Part shown: positions 17,240 to 26,363 of the stretch, one piece after another
How the letters are laid out: the number at the start of each line of letters is the position of its first letter
How positions within the stretch are numbered: the stretch's first letter is position 1
Assembly: GCF_000757825.1 (NCBI RefSeq)
Contig: NZ_CP009451.1
Coordinates: 1,240,001 to 1,304,000, forward strand
Direction of reading: 5' to 3'
Origin: Cedecea neteri
GTDB taxonomy: Bacteria > Pseudomonadota > Gammaproteobacteria > Enterobacterales > Enterobacteriaceae
DNA: 64,000 nt
Notes under the pieces: generated by a model
Told to the model about the DNA's origin: nothing
Database searches by the model: none
Seen by the model: the letters and a program-made list of their open reading frames with translations, nothing else
Program-made: the position numbers and the translations under genes

Positions 17240-18661
17240 ATGTCTCGTCTTATTATGCTGTCTAATCGCTGCGAGCCAGAGCGCGGACAGAGCGGCGATC
17301 CTTTCCTGCCGGTGCTCCACTCCATCCTGAAGAAACATTCGGGACTTTGGTTTGGCTGGAACGGCGAGGTGGCAAGCGGTAATAAACACCGTAAAGAGCG
17401 TTTTTTCAGCCAGCCCGCCTATCAGCAGTACAGCTGGGCACTAACGCCGAACGAATATGACAATTTTTACCAGGGCTATATTCACCAGGTGCTGTGGCCG
17501 GTTTTTCATAACCGCCCGGATCTGATCCACTATAAAAAAGAGTATTTCACTACCTGGAAAAACTATAACCACGACGTCAAGGCGCGGGTGGCCGCCAAAA
17601 TTGAGGCCGACGATCTCGTCTGGGTGCAGGACTACCATTTACTGTTTACCGGCAAGATGCTGAAAGAAGACGGGCACGCCAACCGCTGCGGTTTCTTCCT
17701 GCATCAGTCCTTCCCGCCTGGCGACGTGCTGCGCTCGGTGCCCGAGCACGACAGCATTATGCAGGCGCTGTTCAGCTACGATTTACTTGGGTTTCAGTCA
17801 AGCGGCGACGTGAATAACTTCCTCGCCTATGCGCTGCGATTTTACCGCGTGGAACGGCTGGCGGATAACCTGATTCAGCTCAATGGTCACCCCATCAGGC
17901 TTGGCATTTTCCCATGCGGCATTGATAAAACGGTGCCGGCGCTTTCATTAACGAATGCCGAAGCGGTGCGCAACTATCCGCGTCAGATAATCATCAGCAA
18001 CGACACCGTCAGCGACATCAGCGGCGTGCATTGCCATCTGGCTACTATGGAAACGTTTCTAAGCAGCCACCCTGAGTTCCTGCGCGACGTTAGCCTGCTG
18101 CAGATCTCAGACGCTTCCAGAGGCTACTCCTGGTCGGCGCGGGATCTCTGCACCCGGCTGGAACGCCAGTGCGGAGAAATTAACGACCGATTTGGCGATG
18201 CGTCCTGGTATCCCATCAACTACATTCGCAACCAGCTTTGCCACGCTGACCTGATTTACGCCTTCTACCGCAACGCGCACGTGGCGATGTTCACCCCGCT
18301 TTCGGAGGGGATGAGCCTGCAGGCCAAGACGTTTGTTCTCGCGCAGAATGCCGAAGATCCCGGCGTGCTGATGCTGTCCGCCCTGACGGGGACAGCGGAG
18401 CAGTTAACGGACGCGGTGTTGATCAATCCCTACGACGCCAGCGAAGCCAGCCATGCGCTTTATTCCGCGCTGACGATGCCGCTGCACGAACGTAAACGTC
18501 GGCATCAGCAGCTGCTGGCAAAAGTGGAGAGGTATGACAGCCAGTGGTGGGCCAGAGCGTTTCTTGATGCGCTAAATGTAGAGCCTGTTCAGGCTTCCCA
18601 GACGGTGATCCCGTTCCGCGCTTCTCATCACGGTATTTTCACACCACAGAATTTGTATTAA
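17240..18661 (+). CDS. GT20 trehalose-phosphate-synthase-like protein with altered active site
   Basis: A 473-residue OtsA-fold protein. Several family landmarks are present: SNR at 8, GLWFGW at 35, WPVFH at 86, VQDYHL at 129, FFLHQSFP at 152 and DPGVLMLS at 373. The motif that in OtsA reads VERLDYSKG and supplies the Arg and Lys that hold UDP-glucose is here NDTVSDISG (254-262): Arg to Thr256, Lys to Ser261. The acidic DGMNLVAKE loop is changed to EGMSLQAKT (356-364). Normal trehalose-6-phosphate synthesis is therefore doubtful; the protein may use another donor or act as a pseudo-glycosyltransferase. It has a good ribosome site (GAGGTGG) and follows the ligase gene closely, so the two form an operon. 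No trehalose phosphatase gene is nearby. Confidence 0.85.
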   Translation: MSRLIMLSNRCEPERGQSGDPFLPVLHSILKKHSGLWFGWNGEVASGNKHRKERFFSQPAYQQYSWALTPNEYDNFYQGYIHQVLWPVFHNRPDLIHYKKEYFTTWKNYNHDVKARVAAKIEADDLVWVQDYHLLFTGKMLKEDGHANRCGFFLHQSFPPGDVLRSVPEHDSIMQALFSYDLLGFQSSGDVNNFLAYALRFYRVERLADNLIQLNGHPIRLGIFPCGIDKTVPALSLTNAEAVRNYPRQIIISNDTVSDISGVHCHLATMETFLSSHPEFLRDVSLLQISDASRGYSWSARDLCTRLERQCGEINDRFGDASWYPINYIRNQLCHADLIYAFYRNAHVAMFTPLSEGMSLQAKTFVLAQNAEDPGVLMLSALTGTAEQLTDAVLINPYDASEASHALYSALTMPLHERKRRHQQLLAKVERYDSQWWARAFLDALNVEPVQASQTVIPFRASHHGIFTPQNLY

Positions 18662-18740
18662 TGATCAGAATTATGCGCTTTGGGCGGTTTGTACCACTTC
18701 CATCTTGTCTATTTCGGGAGAATTATTTAGTCCACGCATA

Positions 18741-19278
18741 ATTCCGTTCACCCGTAGATCTGTTTCCCCTTTACGTCCAGGGCACGGTGAACGTGTCAGG
18801 GAGATAACGCCATCTCCCTGACAACCCTGGCGCCCGGCGAGCTCATCGCCGCTGAAGCGGTAAACCCACCGGTTATCACCCAAACATTCGGGGTCGTTCG
18901 CGATTCGTTCCCGACGATCGCTCTCTTTCGCTGTTCCCGACAGCTCAACCCCGCCTGAGTTGGGTCATAACCGGGGGCGATGAGAGCCGGGAACAAGGGC
19001 GTGGCTATAAGTTTGAAGCGAGGCTCGGTTCCGGCTTAAATCGCCTCCGTTTTCTCTCCGACTGGCCGGGGTCCGGACGTCGGGAACGGCCGGAGGCTGA
19101 GAGCGTCGGGAACGCGTCTCAGCCGACCCAGGACTGGGAGATAAAACGGAGGTCTGCCGCTTCAGCGGTCGATTTATTTGGCCGGGAGTCCAGGTTCTTA
19201 GGGGAGTGACGGTGACTCCCCTAAGACGTTCACCTGTGCGGGGGCTGCATATAAAGCAGGGCTGGAAGTGAACGGAAT
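18741..19278. repeat. Structured noncoding repeat, copy B
   Basis: A 538-bp second copy of the 10103-10674 element, same orientation. Its ends are a perfect 11-bp inverted repeat (ATTCCGTTCAC at 18741, GTGAACGGAAT at 19268). The left hairpin is 18794-18823 (12-bp stem) and the right one 19197-19225 (11 bp, same GACGGTG loop as copy A). TCCCG-loop hairpins are at 18900-18921 and 18930-18944; CGGGA-loop hairpins are at 19072-19094 and 19095-19124. Stem changes relative to copy A are mostly paired (see findings), while loops are unchanged. I see no target-site duplication. Confidence 0.85.
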
Positions 19279-19358
19279 CTTAGCTGAATCTGCATAAATA
19301 GCGATTTTCATGGCAAAAATATTTCCCGGTAAGATCCCCTGCCACAGTTGATATTCCA

Positions 19359-19934
19359 CTAGCCTGCCTGGCTACTCCTTGCCCGGATTTTAATCTCAAT
19401 CGAAATCCTGTCATCCACCACGGCCTCAAATTTATCCATGTTAAAGGCCGCGCGTGAAATCACCGTTGTCGCGCGTAACGAGATGACGCTTTTCTCTGCC
19501 GCAGCGGCGGGATCGCCGTCCATGTTGGCCTCAAGAACCACCGCGCGCCGGACATTTTTTACCTGCAGCAGGCCAAAAATCCGGTAATGCCCCAGCCCTT
19601 CGGCCACGACTCTGCTGCTTGTAAACGAGAGCGAGGGGTAATGTGCTGTATCGAAGAATAACCCGCCCTGTAATTGATAAGTGAGTAAGCTATTGGATGC
19701 CTGGAGCGTAGCGGCCGGGATGCGCACGCTGATGCTGTCATGCACGTCATTTCCCTCATCCAGTAAAAGTGAGCCGGTAACCCCGTCGAGATGCGCCTGC
19801 GATGTGCTACCGAAGGCATGCCATGAGAGCGCAATGGCGGTTTGAGGCGTGATGACGCTGTAATTTTCCGGCATCGCATACGCTAAGGGGCTGACCAACA
19901 GGCCGAGGGTTATTTTCAGAAAAATGCGCAGCAT
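19359..19934 (-). CDS. YceI-family periplasmic protein
   Basis: A 191-residue secreted protein. The signal peptide is residues 1-20 (PLAYA cleavage). The YceI lipocalin-like beta-barrel features are visible: an early FGSTSQAHLDGVTGSL segment, PSLSFTSS, and a C-terminal ISRAAFNMDKF followed by the VDDRISIEIKI strand. This family binds polyisoprenoid or other amphipathic lipids in the periplasm. The sequence is divergent, so the ligand is uncertain. It stands alone between repeat copy B and the folC-like gene, transcribed opposite to both neighbours. Confidence 0.75.
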   Translation of the reverse strand: MLRIFLKITLGLLVSPLAYAMPENYSVITPQTAIALSWHAFGSTSQAHLDGVTGSLLLDEGNDVHDSISVRIPAATLQASNSLLTYQLQGGLFFDTAHYPSLSFTSSRVVAEGLGHYRIFGLLQVKNVRRAVVLEANMDGDPAAAAEKSVISLRATTVISRAAFNMDKFEAVVDDRISIEIKIRARSSQAG

Positions 19935-20174
19935 GGTGTTTTTCCGTTGGCGAACATAACCCGCTAACGTTTCACGACAGCCTTTTATTCATTTTATTTT
20001 CCTGATTTTTTATTTAAGCGAACAACAGTAAAAATGAGAAAAACCCGCGGCTTTGGACGTCTAATTTTCCAATAACCACACAAAAACAATTAAACCAAAA
20101 ACAATACACTTAATTACATTTATTACCCGGAAAATGCCTTATCCAGATAGCAATGATGTTTAACCAGGGAATAC

Positions 20175-21431
20175 ATGATGAGCAAAAGCCCAGACATACC
20201 CGATCTCACCTCTGACTTACCCCGCTGGCTGGCTTATATCGACAGCCTTCATTCGCAGGTGATTGATATGGGATTAGACAGAATCAAAGACGTAGCAGCA
20301 AAACTCGATGTGTTAAAGCCCGCGCCTTTTGTCTTTTTAGTCGGCGGGACCAACGGGAAAGGCACCACCTGCCACACCCTCGAGAAAGTCCTGATGCAGT
20401 CAGGGTACAAAGTGGGCGTATTCAGTTCACCCCACATGATTCATTATAAAGAGACGGTGCGCATTCAAGGCCAGGAGCTGTCGGATGCGGCCCACATTGC
20501 TGCTTTTGTTGAAATTGAAAAAGCACGCCAGGCCACTACGCTAACCCCTTTCGAATTCAATACGCTGGGCGCATTCTGCCTGATTAAATGGGCTCAGGCA
20601 GACGTGGCGATTATTGAGGTTGGCATGGGGGGCCGGGACGATGCGACCAACATTCTTACCGCAGATGTCTCCGTCATCACCAACGTGGCGCTGGACCACG
20701 AAGACTGGTTGGGCAAAGGCACCGAGGCCATCGGCGAGATCAAAGCAGGTATCTTCCGCAGCGGACATCCGGCGGTGATTGGGCAACAACAGGCCCCGGA
20801 GTCCTTGCTCCGCTATGCGCAGCAGATTGGCGCTATCCCCCATCAAAATGGCGTGGACTGGCATATCACAGAGGGCGGCGATGGATGGACGTTTAGCGAC
20901 AAGCTCGGCGAAATCACCCCGTTAAGGCAGCCGAAAATGCCACGCGATAACGTGGCTACCGCAATAGCCGCGCTGCGTATCAGCGGGCTTAAATTTGAGC
21001 TGGCTGCGCTGCATGATGTTATTCATAAAGCCAACTTACCCGGTCGCTTTCAGGTAATTGACCACAAACCCACCGTGATTTTAGATGTGGCGCATAATCC
21101 ACACGCTGCCGCGTATTTAGCGCAAAGATTGCGTAACTACCCCAAAAAAGGAAAATACCGTTTTGTTATCGGCATGCTTATTAATAAAGACATCAAAGGC
21201 ACCGTCGATTATTTAAAGGATCTGTCCGAGGAATGGTATTGCTGTGGCATTCAGGCGGGCCCAAGGAGCTCTCGGGCGGAAGATATTGCGCAGTATTTAC
21301 CTGCGGCAAAAAATTTCCCGGATATTTTATCCGGCTGGGATGCAGCCAAACGTGATGCCAGTGCGGACGATGTGATTGTCGTTTGTGGATCGTTTTATTC
21401 TGTTGCACCCGTACTGAACGAACTGAATTAG
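20175..21431 (+). CDS. FolC-like Mur ligase (folylpolyglutamate/dihydrofolate synthase paralogue)
   Basis: A 418-residue cytoplasmic ATP-dependent ligase. The P-loop is GGTNGKGTT (57-65). Then come FSSPHM, EVGMGGRDDATN, NVALDHEDWLG and the C-domain motif ILDVAHNPHA, all as in FolC, which adds glutamate to dihydropteroate and folates. This is not the usual accD-folC-dedD context, so it is probably an extra copy. It may act on the normal substrates or on a specialised glutamylation, and might give antifolate tolerance; none of this is shown by the sequence. It ends in a terminator shared with bglX. Confidence 0.85.
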   Translation: MMSKSPDIPDLTSDLPRWLAYIDSLHSQVIDMGLDRIKDVAAKLDVLKPAPFVFLVGGTNGKGTTCHTLEKVLMQSGYKVGVFSSPHMIHYKETVRIQGQELSDAAHIAAFVEIEKARQATTLTPFEFNTLGAFCLIKWAQADVAIIEVGMGGRDDATNILTADVSVITNVALDHEDWLGKGTEAIGEIKAGIFRSGHPAVIGQQQAPESLLRYAQQIGAIPHQNGVDWHITEGGDGWTFSDKLGEITPLRQPKMPRDNVATAIAALRISGLKFELAALHDVIHKANLPGRFQVIDHKPTVILDVAHNPHAAAYLAQRLRNYPKKGKYRFVIGMLINKDIKGTVDYLKDLSEEWYCCGIQAGPRSSRAEDIAQYLPAAKNFPDILSGWDAAKRDASADDVIVVCGSFYSVAPVLNELN

Positions 21432-21440
21432 ACCGAGGTA

Positions 21441-21473
21441 AAAAAGCCACCTCCGAGTGAGGTGGCTAATTTT
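21441..21473. terminator. Bidirectional terminator between folC-like gene and bglX
   Basis: AGCCACCTC, loop CGAGT, GAGGTGGCT, with an A run on one side and AATTTT on the other. It serves both convergent genes. Confidence 0.8.
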
Positions 21474-21486
21474 AAATATAACCCGT

Positions 21487-23784
21487 TTATTTCAGCTCAA
21501 ATTCACCCTGCTGCACGCGGGCAGAATCGAGGCCGATAAACACGTTGAACTTGCCCGGCTCCGCGTCGTACTTCATCTTCGCGTTCCAGAACTTCAGGGC
21601 GTTGATGTCGATTGGGAAGCTGACGGTCTGGCTTTCACCCGCTTTCAGCGCCACTTTCTTAAAGCCTTTCAGCTCTTTCACCGGGCGGCTCATGGAAGCG
21701 GTCACGTCCTGCAGGTACATCTGCACCACGGTTTCCCCTTCACGCCCGCCGGTATTGGTGACGGTGACCGAGGCTTCGACTTTGCCGTCGCGCTGCATGG
21801 TCGGCGCGGAAAGCTTCACGTCACCCACTTTAAAGGTGGTGTAGCTCAGCCCGTAGCCAAACGGATACAGCGGCCCGTTCGCTTCATCAAAGTAGCGTGA
21901 GGTGTATTTGTTTGGTTTTTCCGGGTTGTACGGACGGCCGGTATTCAGGTGGCTGTAGTATGTCGGAATTTGCCCGACCGAGCGCGGGAAGGACATTGGC
22001 AGCTTGCCGGACGGGTTATAGTCACCGAACAGAACGTCGGCAATTGCGTTCCCGCCTTCGGTGCCGCCGTACCAGGCTTCCAGCAGGGCATCCGCCTGCT
22101 GATCTTCTTTCACCAGCGCCAGAGGACGGCCGTTCATCAGCACCAGCACCAGCGGTTTGCCGGTGGCCTTCAGCGCGGTAATCAGGTCACGCTGGCTCTG
22201 CGGCAGCGTCAGGTTGGTGCGGCTGGACGCCTCATGCGCCATGCCCTGGGCTTCACCGACCACGGCGACCACTACATCGGCGTTTTTCGCCGTATTCACC
22301 GCGTCGTCGATCATCGCTTTCGGCGTGCGCGGGTCAACGGTGACTGCAGGTTCGTACTGGTTCAGGAACTCGACAATGTCTTTTTCATCGGTGACGTTCG
22401 CGCCTTTGGCAAACACCACTTTGCCCTGCTGACCTACGGCATTTTTGATGCCTTCCAGCGGGGTGACGGACTGCGCGGCCACGCCTGCGGCAGACCAGCT
22501 GCCCATGGCATCACGTTTGCTGTCCGCCAGCGGGCCAATCACCGCAATGGTGGAAGTCTTTTTCAGCGGCAGCGTTTGCAGGCGGTTTTTCAGCAGTACC
22601 ATGCTTTCGCGCGCCACTTCTCGCGCTTCTTTGCGGTGCAGGCGGCTTTCGGCGTTGGTGTCTGCCGGGTCAGAATCTTTTGGCCCAAGGTGACTGTACG
22701 GATCGTTAAACAGCCCCATGTCGTATTTCACGTTCAGCACGTGGCGGGTGGCGTCATCCAGCTCTTTCATCGGCACCGCGCCGCTTTTCACCAGCTCTGG
22801 CAGGTATTTGCTGTAGTACTCGTCGCTCATGCTCATGTTGATGCCGGAGTTGAGCGCAATGCGCACCGCGTCTTTCGGATCGCTGGCCACGCCGTGTTTG
22901 ATAAGCTCTTTAATCGCGCCGTGATCGGAGATGGTAATACCTTTGAACTTCCATTCGTCGCGCAGCAAATCTTTTAGCAACCAGCTGTCTGCTGAGGCCG
23001 GCGTACCGTTCAAAGAGTTCAATGCCACCATCACGCCGCCGCTGCCCGCGTCCAGCGCGGCTTTATATGGCGGCATGTAGTCGTTAAACAGGCGCTGCGG
23101 GCTCATGTCGACGGTGTTGTACTCTTTTCCGCCCTCCACCGCGCCATAGGCCGCGAAGTGCTTCACGCTGGTCATCACCGAGTAGCGGTCCGCCGGGCTT
23201 TTGCCCTGCATCGCTTCAACCATGGTGCGCCCCATAATCGAGGTCAGGTAAGTATCTTCGCCAAACCCTTCGGAGACGCGGCCCCAGCGCGGATCGCGCG
23301 AGACGTCGACCATCGGTGCCCAGGTCATGTTCAGGCCGTCATCCGCCGCTTCATAGGCAGAAATACGCCCCACGGTTTTCACCGCATCGAGGTTAAACGA
23401 GGACGCCAGGCCGAGGCTGATTGGGAACACGGTGCGCTGACCGTGCACCACATCGTAGGCGAAGAAGAGAGGAATTTTCAGGCGGCTGAGCTGCATCACC
23501 TGGTCCTGCATGGCGCGGATGTCCTGGCGGGTAACGGTGTTGAAAATAGCCCCCACCTGGCTGTCTTTGATCATCTCGCGGATAGCTTCTTTCGGGTTAT
23601 CCGGGCCGACGCTGATTAAACGTAGCTGACCGATTTTTTCGTCGGTGGTCATTTTTTTCAGCAGGTCGGTGACGAAGGCATCACGCGCTTCCGGCGTTAA
23701 AGGGTGCGGGCCAAACATTTCGTCGGCCAGCGCAGGCTGCAGCGCCAGGCTTACGGCAACCCCTACAGAACAGAGCCATTTCAT
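21487..23784 (-). CDS. bglX: BglX, periplasmic beta-glucosidase
   Basis: A 765-residue GH3 enzyme, the same length as E. coli BglX. The signal peptide ends after PALA (about residue 20). The catalytic nucleophile is D287 in the TISDHGA motif. KHFAAYG and the C-terminal fibronectin-III-like domain (from about 660) are present. It hydrolyses beta-glucosides in the periplasm. I chose the ATG at 23784 to give the MKWLCSVG start shared with E. coli; an in-frame GTG 15 nt upstream is less likely. Confidence 0.96.
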   Translation of the reverse strand: MKWLCSVGVAVSLALQPALADEMFGPHPLTPEARDAFVTDLLKKMTTDEKIGQLRLISVGPDNPKEAIREMIKDSQVGAIFNTVTRQDIRAMQDQVMQLSRLKIPLFFAYDVVHGQRTVFPISLGLASSFNLDAVKTVGRISAYEAADDGLNMTWAPMVDVSRDPRWGRVSEGFGEDTYLTSIMGRTMVEAMQGKSPADRYSVMTSVKHFAAYGAVEGGKEYNTVDMSPQRLFNDYMPPYKAALDAGSGGVMVALNSLNGTPASADSWLLKDLLRDEWKFKGITISDHGAIKELIKHGVASDPKDAVRIALNSGINMSMSDEYYSKYLPELVKSGAVPMKELDDATRHVLNVKYDMGLFNDPYSHLGPKDSDPADTNAESRLHRKEAREVARESMVLLKNRLQTLPLKKTSTIAVIGPLADSKRDAMGSWSAAGVAAQSVTPLEGIKNAVGQQGKVVFAKGANVTDEKDIVEFLNQYEPAVTVDPRTPKAMIDDAVNTAKNADVVVAVVGEAQGMAHEASSRTNLTLPQSQRDLITALKATGKPLVLVLMNGRPLALVKEDQQADALLEAWYGGTEGGNAIADVLFGDYNPSGKLPMSFPRSVGQIPTYYSHLNTGRPYNPEKPNKYTSRYFDEANGPLYPFGYGLSYTTFKVGDVKLSAPTMQRDGKVEASVTVTNTGGREGETVVQMYLQDVTASMSRPVKELKGFKKVALKAGESQTVSFPIDINALKFWNAKMKYDAEPGKFNVFIGLDSARVQQGEFELK

Positions 23785-23960
23785 CGGATTCACTCTCACA
23801 AGCGTTTGTTAAGGCGTGCAGTTTGCCACATCGCCACCACGGTAAGAAGAGCGTAGCAAAGCCTGGCTGCTGATTTCGCGGAGATTTCCTCGTTACGCTC
23901 ACGTTTTTCGGCGCTATGCTTAATGACAGGCTTTTTGATGCCACCACAAGGAGTGGACCC

Positions 23961-25703
23961 ATGTCTGTTTTGATGAATTCCGATAATAAAACGCTGATAA
24001 ACGAACTCTCTCGCCACGTTGGCTCGCACCATGTTTTAACCGATCCGGCCAAAACGGCCCGCTACCGTAAGGGCTTTCGTTCCGGCCAGGGGGAAGCGCT
24101 GGCGGTGGTGTTCCCCGGCTCCCTGCTGGAGCTGTGGCGCGTGTTAAGCGCCTGCGTCGCCGCCGATAAAATCATTATTATGCAGGCCGCCAATACCGGC
24201 CTGACCGAAGGCTCGACGCCAAGCGGCAGCGACTACGATCGCGATATCGTGATCATCAGTACGCTGCGTCTCGACAAGCTGCACCTGCTGGATAAAGGCG
24301 AGCAGGTACTGGCCTACCCCGGCACCACGCTTTACTCGCTGGAAAAAGCGCTTAAACCGCTGGGCCGCGAACCGCATTCGGTGATCGGCTCCTCCTGTAT
24401 TGGCGCGTCGGTTGTCGGCGGTATTTGTAATAACTCCGGCGGTTCGCTGGTGCAGCGCGGCCCGGCCTATACCGAGATGTCGCTTTTCGCCCGCATTGAT
24501 GAAAGCGGCAAGCTACAGTTGGTGAACCATCTGGGCATTAACCTGGGCACCACGCCGGAGCAAATTCTCAGCACGCTGGACGACGAACGCGTGAAAGACA
24601 GCGACGTGCAGCACGACGGCCGTCACGCGCACGATCACGATTACGTGACCCGAGTGCGCGACGTTGAGGCCGACACGCCTGCGCGCTACAACGCTGATCC
24701 GGATCGCCTGTTTGAATCTTCCGGCTGCGCGGGCAAGCTGGCTGTCTTTGCGGTACGCCTCGACACCTTCCCGGCGGAAAAGCGCCAGCAGGTGTTTTAC
24801 ATCGGCACAAACCAGCCTGATGTGCTGACCGAAATTCGTCGCCATATTCTGGCCAACTTCGAAAACCTGCCGGTCGCCGGGGAGTACATGCACCGCGACA
24901 TTTACGACATCGCTGAAAAATACGGCAAAGATACGTTCCTGATGATCGACAAGCTCGGCACCGACAAAATGCCGTTCTTCTTCACCATGAAGGGGCGCAC
25001 CGACGCGATGCTGGACAAGGTGCCGCTGTTTAAGCCGCACTTTACCGACCGCTTTATGCAGAAGCTCGGCGGCGTTTTCCCGGCTCACCTCCCGGAGCGG
25101 ATGAAAACCTGGCGCGATAAATATCCTCACCATCTGTTGCTGAAAATGGCCGGAGATGGCATCGACGAGGCCAAAGCCTGGCTGAGCGAGTACTTTAAAA
25201 CCGCCGAGGGTGATTTCTTCGTCTGCACCGCAGAAGAAGGCAGCAAAGCCTTCCTGCACCGCTTTGCCGCCGCCGGAGCCGCGATTCGCTATCACGCCGT
25301 GCATGCGGATGAGGTAGAAGACATTCTGGCGCTGGATATCGCCCTGCGCCGCAACGACGGCGACTGGTTCGAAGAGCTGCCGCCGGAAATCGGCGATAAG
25401 CTTATCCATCGCCTCTATTACGGCCACTTTATGTGCCATGTTTTCCACCAGGATTACATCGTCAAAAAAGGCGTGGACGTGCATGAGCTGAAAGAGCAGA
25501 TGCTGGCGCTGCTGCATGAACGCGGCGCGCAGTACCCGGCTGAGCATAACGTCGGCCATCTCTACAAAGCGCCGGACACGCTGAAGCAGTTCTACAAGGC
25601 CAACGACCCGACCAACAGCATGAATCCGGGGATTGGTAAAACGACCCGGCGTAAAGGCTGGGCCGAAGACGACGGCGCTCAGGAGCACGGCTCGCAGAGA
25701 TAA
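23961..25703 (+). CDS. dld: Dld, quinone-dependent D-lactate dehydrogenase
   Basis: A 580-residue FAD-linked membrane-associated respiratory enzyme that oxidises D-lactate to pyruvate and feeds the quinone pool. The FAD-binding segment (ANTGLTEGSTPSG; GSSCIGASVVGGICNNSGG) and the C-terminal cap domain match E. coli Dld throughout. I chose the ATG at 23961 because AAGGAG precedes it and the N-terminus aligns; the frame is open further upstream but without similarity. It is divergent from bglX, as in E. coli. Confidence 0.96.
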   Translation: MSVLMNSDNKTLINELSRHVGSHHVLTDPAKTARYRKGFRSGQGEALAVVFPGSLLELWRVLSACVAADKIIIMQAANTGLTEGSTPSGSDYDRDIVIISTLRLDKLHLLDKGEQVLAYPGTTLYSLEKALKPLGREPHSVIGSSCIGASVVGGICNNSGGSLVQRGPAYTEMSLFARIDESGKLQLVNHLGINLGTTPEQILSTLDDERVKDSDVQHDGRHAHDHDYVTRVRDVEADTPARYNADPDRLFESSGCAGKLAVFAVRLDTFPAEKRQQVFYIGTNQPDVLTEIRRHILANFENLPVAGEYMHRDIYDIAEKYGKDTFLMIDKLGTDKMPFFFTMKGRTDAMLDKVPLFKPHFTDRFMQKLGGVFPAHLPERMKTWRDKYPHHLLLKMAGDGIDEAKAWLSEYFKTAEGDFFVCTAEEGSKAFLHRFAAAGAAIRYHAVHADEVEDILALDIALRRNDGDWFEELPPEIGDKLIHRLYYGHFMCHVFHQDYIVKKGVDVHELKEQMLALLHERGAQYPAEHNVGHLYKAPDTLKQFYKANDPTNSMNPGIGKTTRRKGWAEDDGAQEHGSQR

Positions 25704-25762
25704 GTTTCTCCTATGGCGGGCAATCTATGTTTCACGCTTTTTTGGGCATAGATTAATGAGGC

Positions 25763-25790
25763 GGGGTGAAGACTATCTTCACCCTTTTTT
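25763..25790 (+). terminator. Terminator of dld
   Basis: GGGTGAAG, loop ACTAT, CTTCACCC followed by six T residues. Confidence 0.88.
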
Positions 25791-25808
25791 CTGCCTAAGG
25801 AGCGAAAG

Positions 25809-26363
25809 ATGTCCGCAGTAGAAACGTTGCCTTTCCCTTCAGTCCACATCAGGGAAGCAACGCCCGACGATATTCCTGCCATTAAAACGATTTATGCCTG
25901 GCACGTGCTGAACGGCAAAGGATCGTTTGAAGAGACCCCACCTGACGAACAGCAGATGACCGGGCGCCTGGCGGCGGTTCGCGCTCACGGCCTGCCGTGG
26001 CTGGTCGCGATGATTGACGAGCAAGTCGTGGGCTACTGCTACGCCACGGTTTACCGCCCTCGCCCCGGCTATCGCTACACGATAGAAGATTCGGTCTATA
26101 TCGACGCCAGCATGACCGGGCGCGGCATCGGCAAAGCCCTGCTGAGCGAGCTCATTACCCTGTGCGAAAAGGGGCCGTGGCGGCAGATGATCGCGGTGAT
26201 TGGCGACGGGGATAACAATACGGGCTCGTGCAAATTACATAGCCAGCACGGGTTTGAAACCGTCGGGCGGCTGCGTAGCGTGGGGTTTAAGCTGGGCGAC
26301 TGGCGGGATACTTTAATGATGCAGCGCCCCCTCAACGGTGGAGACGGGACGCTGCCGGACTGA
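25809..26363 (+). CDS. GNAT acetyltransferase of the phosphinothricin/methionine-sulfone type
   Basis: A 184-residue N-acetyltransferase. The acetyl-CoA loop is TGRGIGKALLSELI (about 99-112), preceded by the YTIEDSVYID strand typical of the Pat/Bar/MnaT group, with SQHGFETVGRL near the end. Such enzymes acetylate the amino group of phosphinothricin, methionine sulfone or sulfoximine; the true substrate here is not known. It has its own ribosome site (AAGGAG) after the dld terminator. Its stop abuts the pbpG stop with no gap. Confidence 0.82.
   Translation: MSAVETLPFPSVHIREATPDDIPAIKTIYAWHVLNGKGSFEETPPDEQQMTGRLAAVRAHGLPWLVAMIDEQVVGYCYATVYRPRPGYRYTIEDSVYIDASMTGRGIGKALLSELITLCEKGPWRQMIAVIGDGDNNTGSCKLHSQHGFETVGRLRSVGFKLGDWRDTLMMQRPLNGGDGTLPD

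Noticed and set aside
21949..22977. 342-codon frame antisense to bglX, and 24513-25688 antisense to dld
   Set aside because: Shadows of strongly conserved genes on the other strand.
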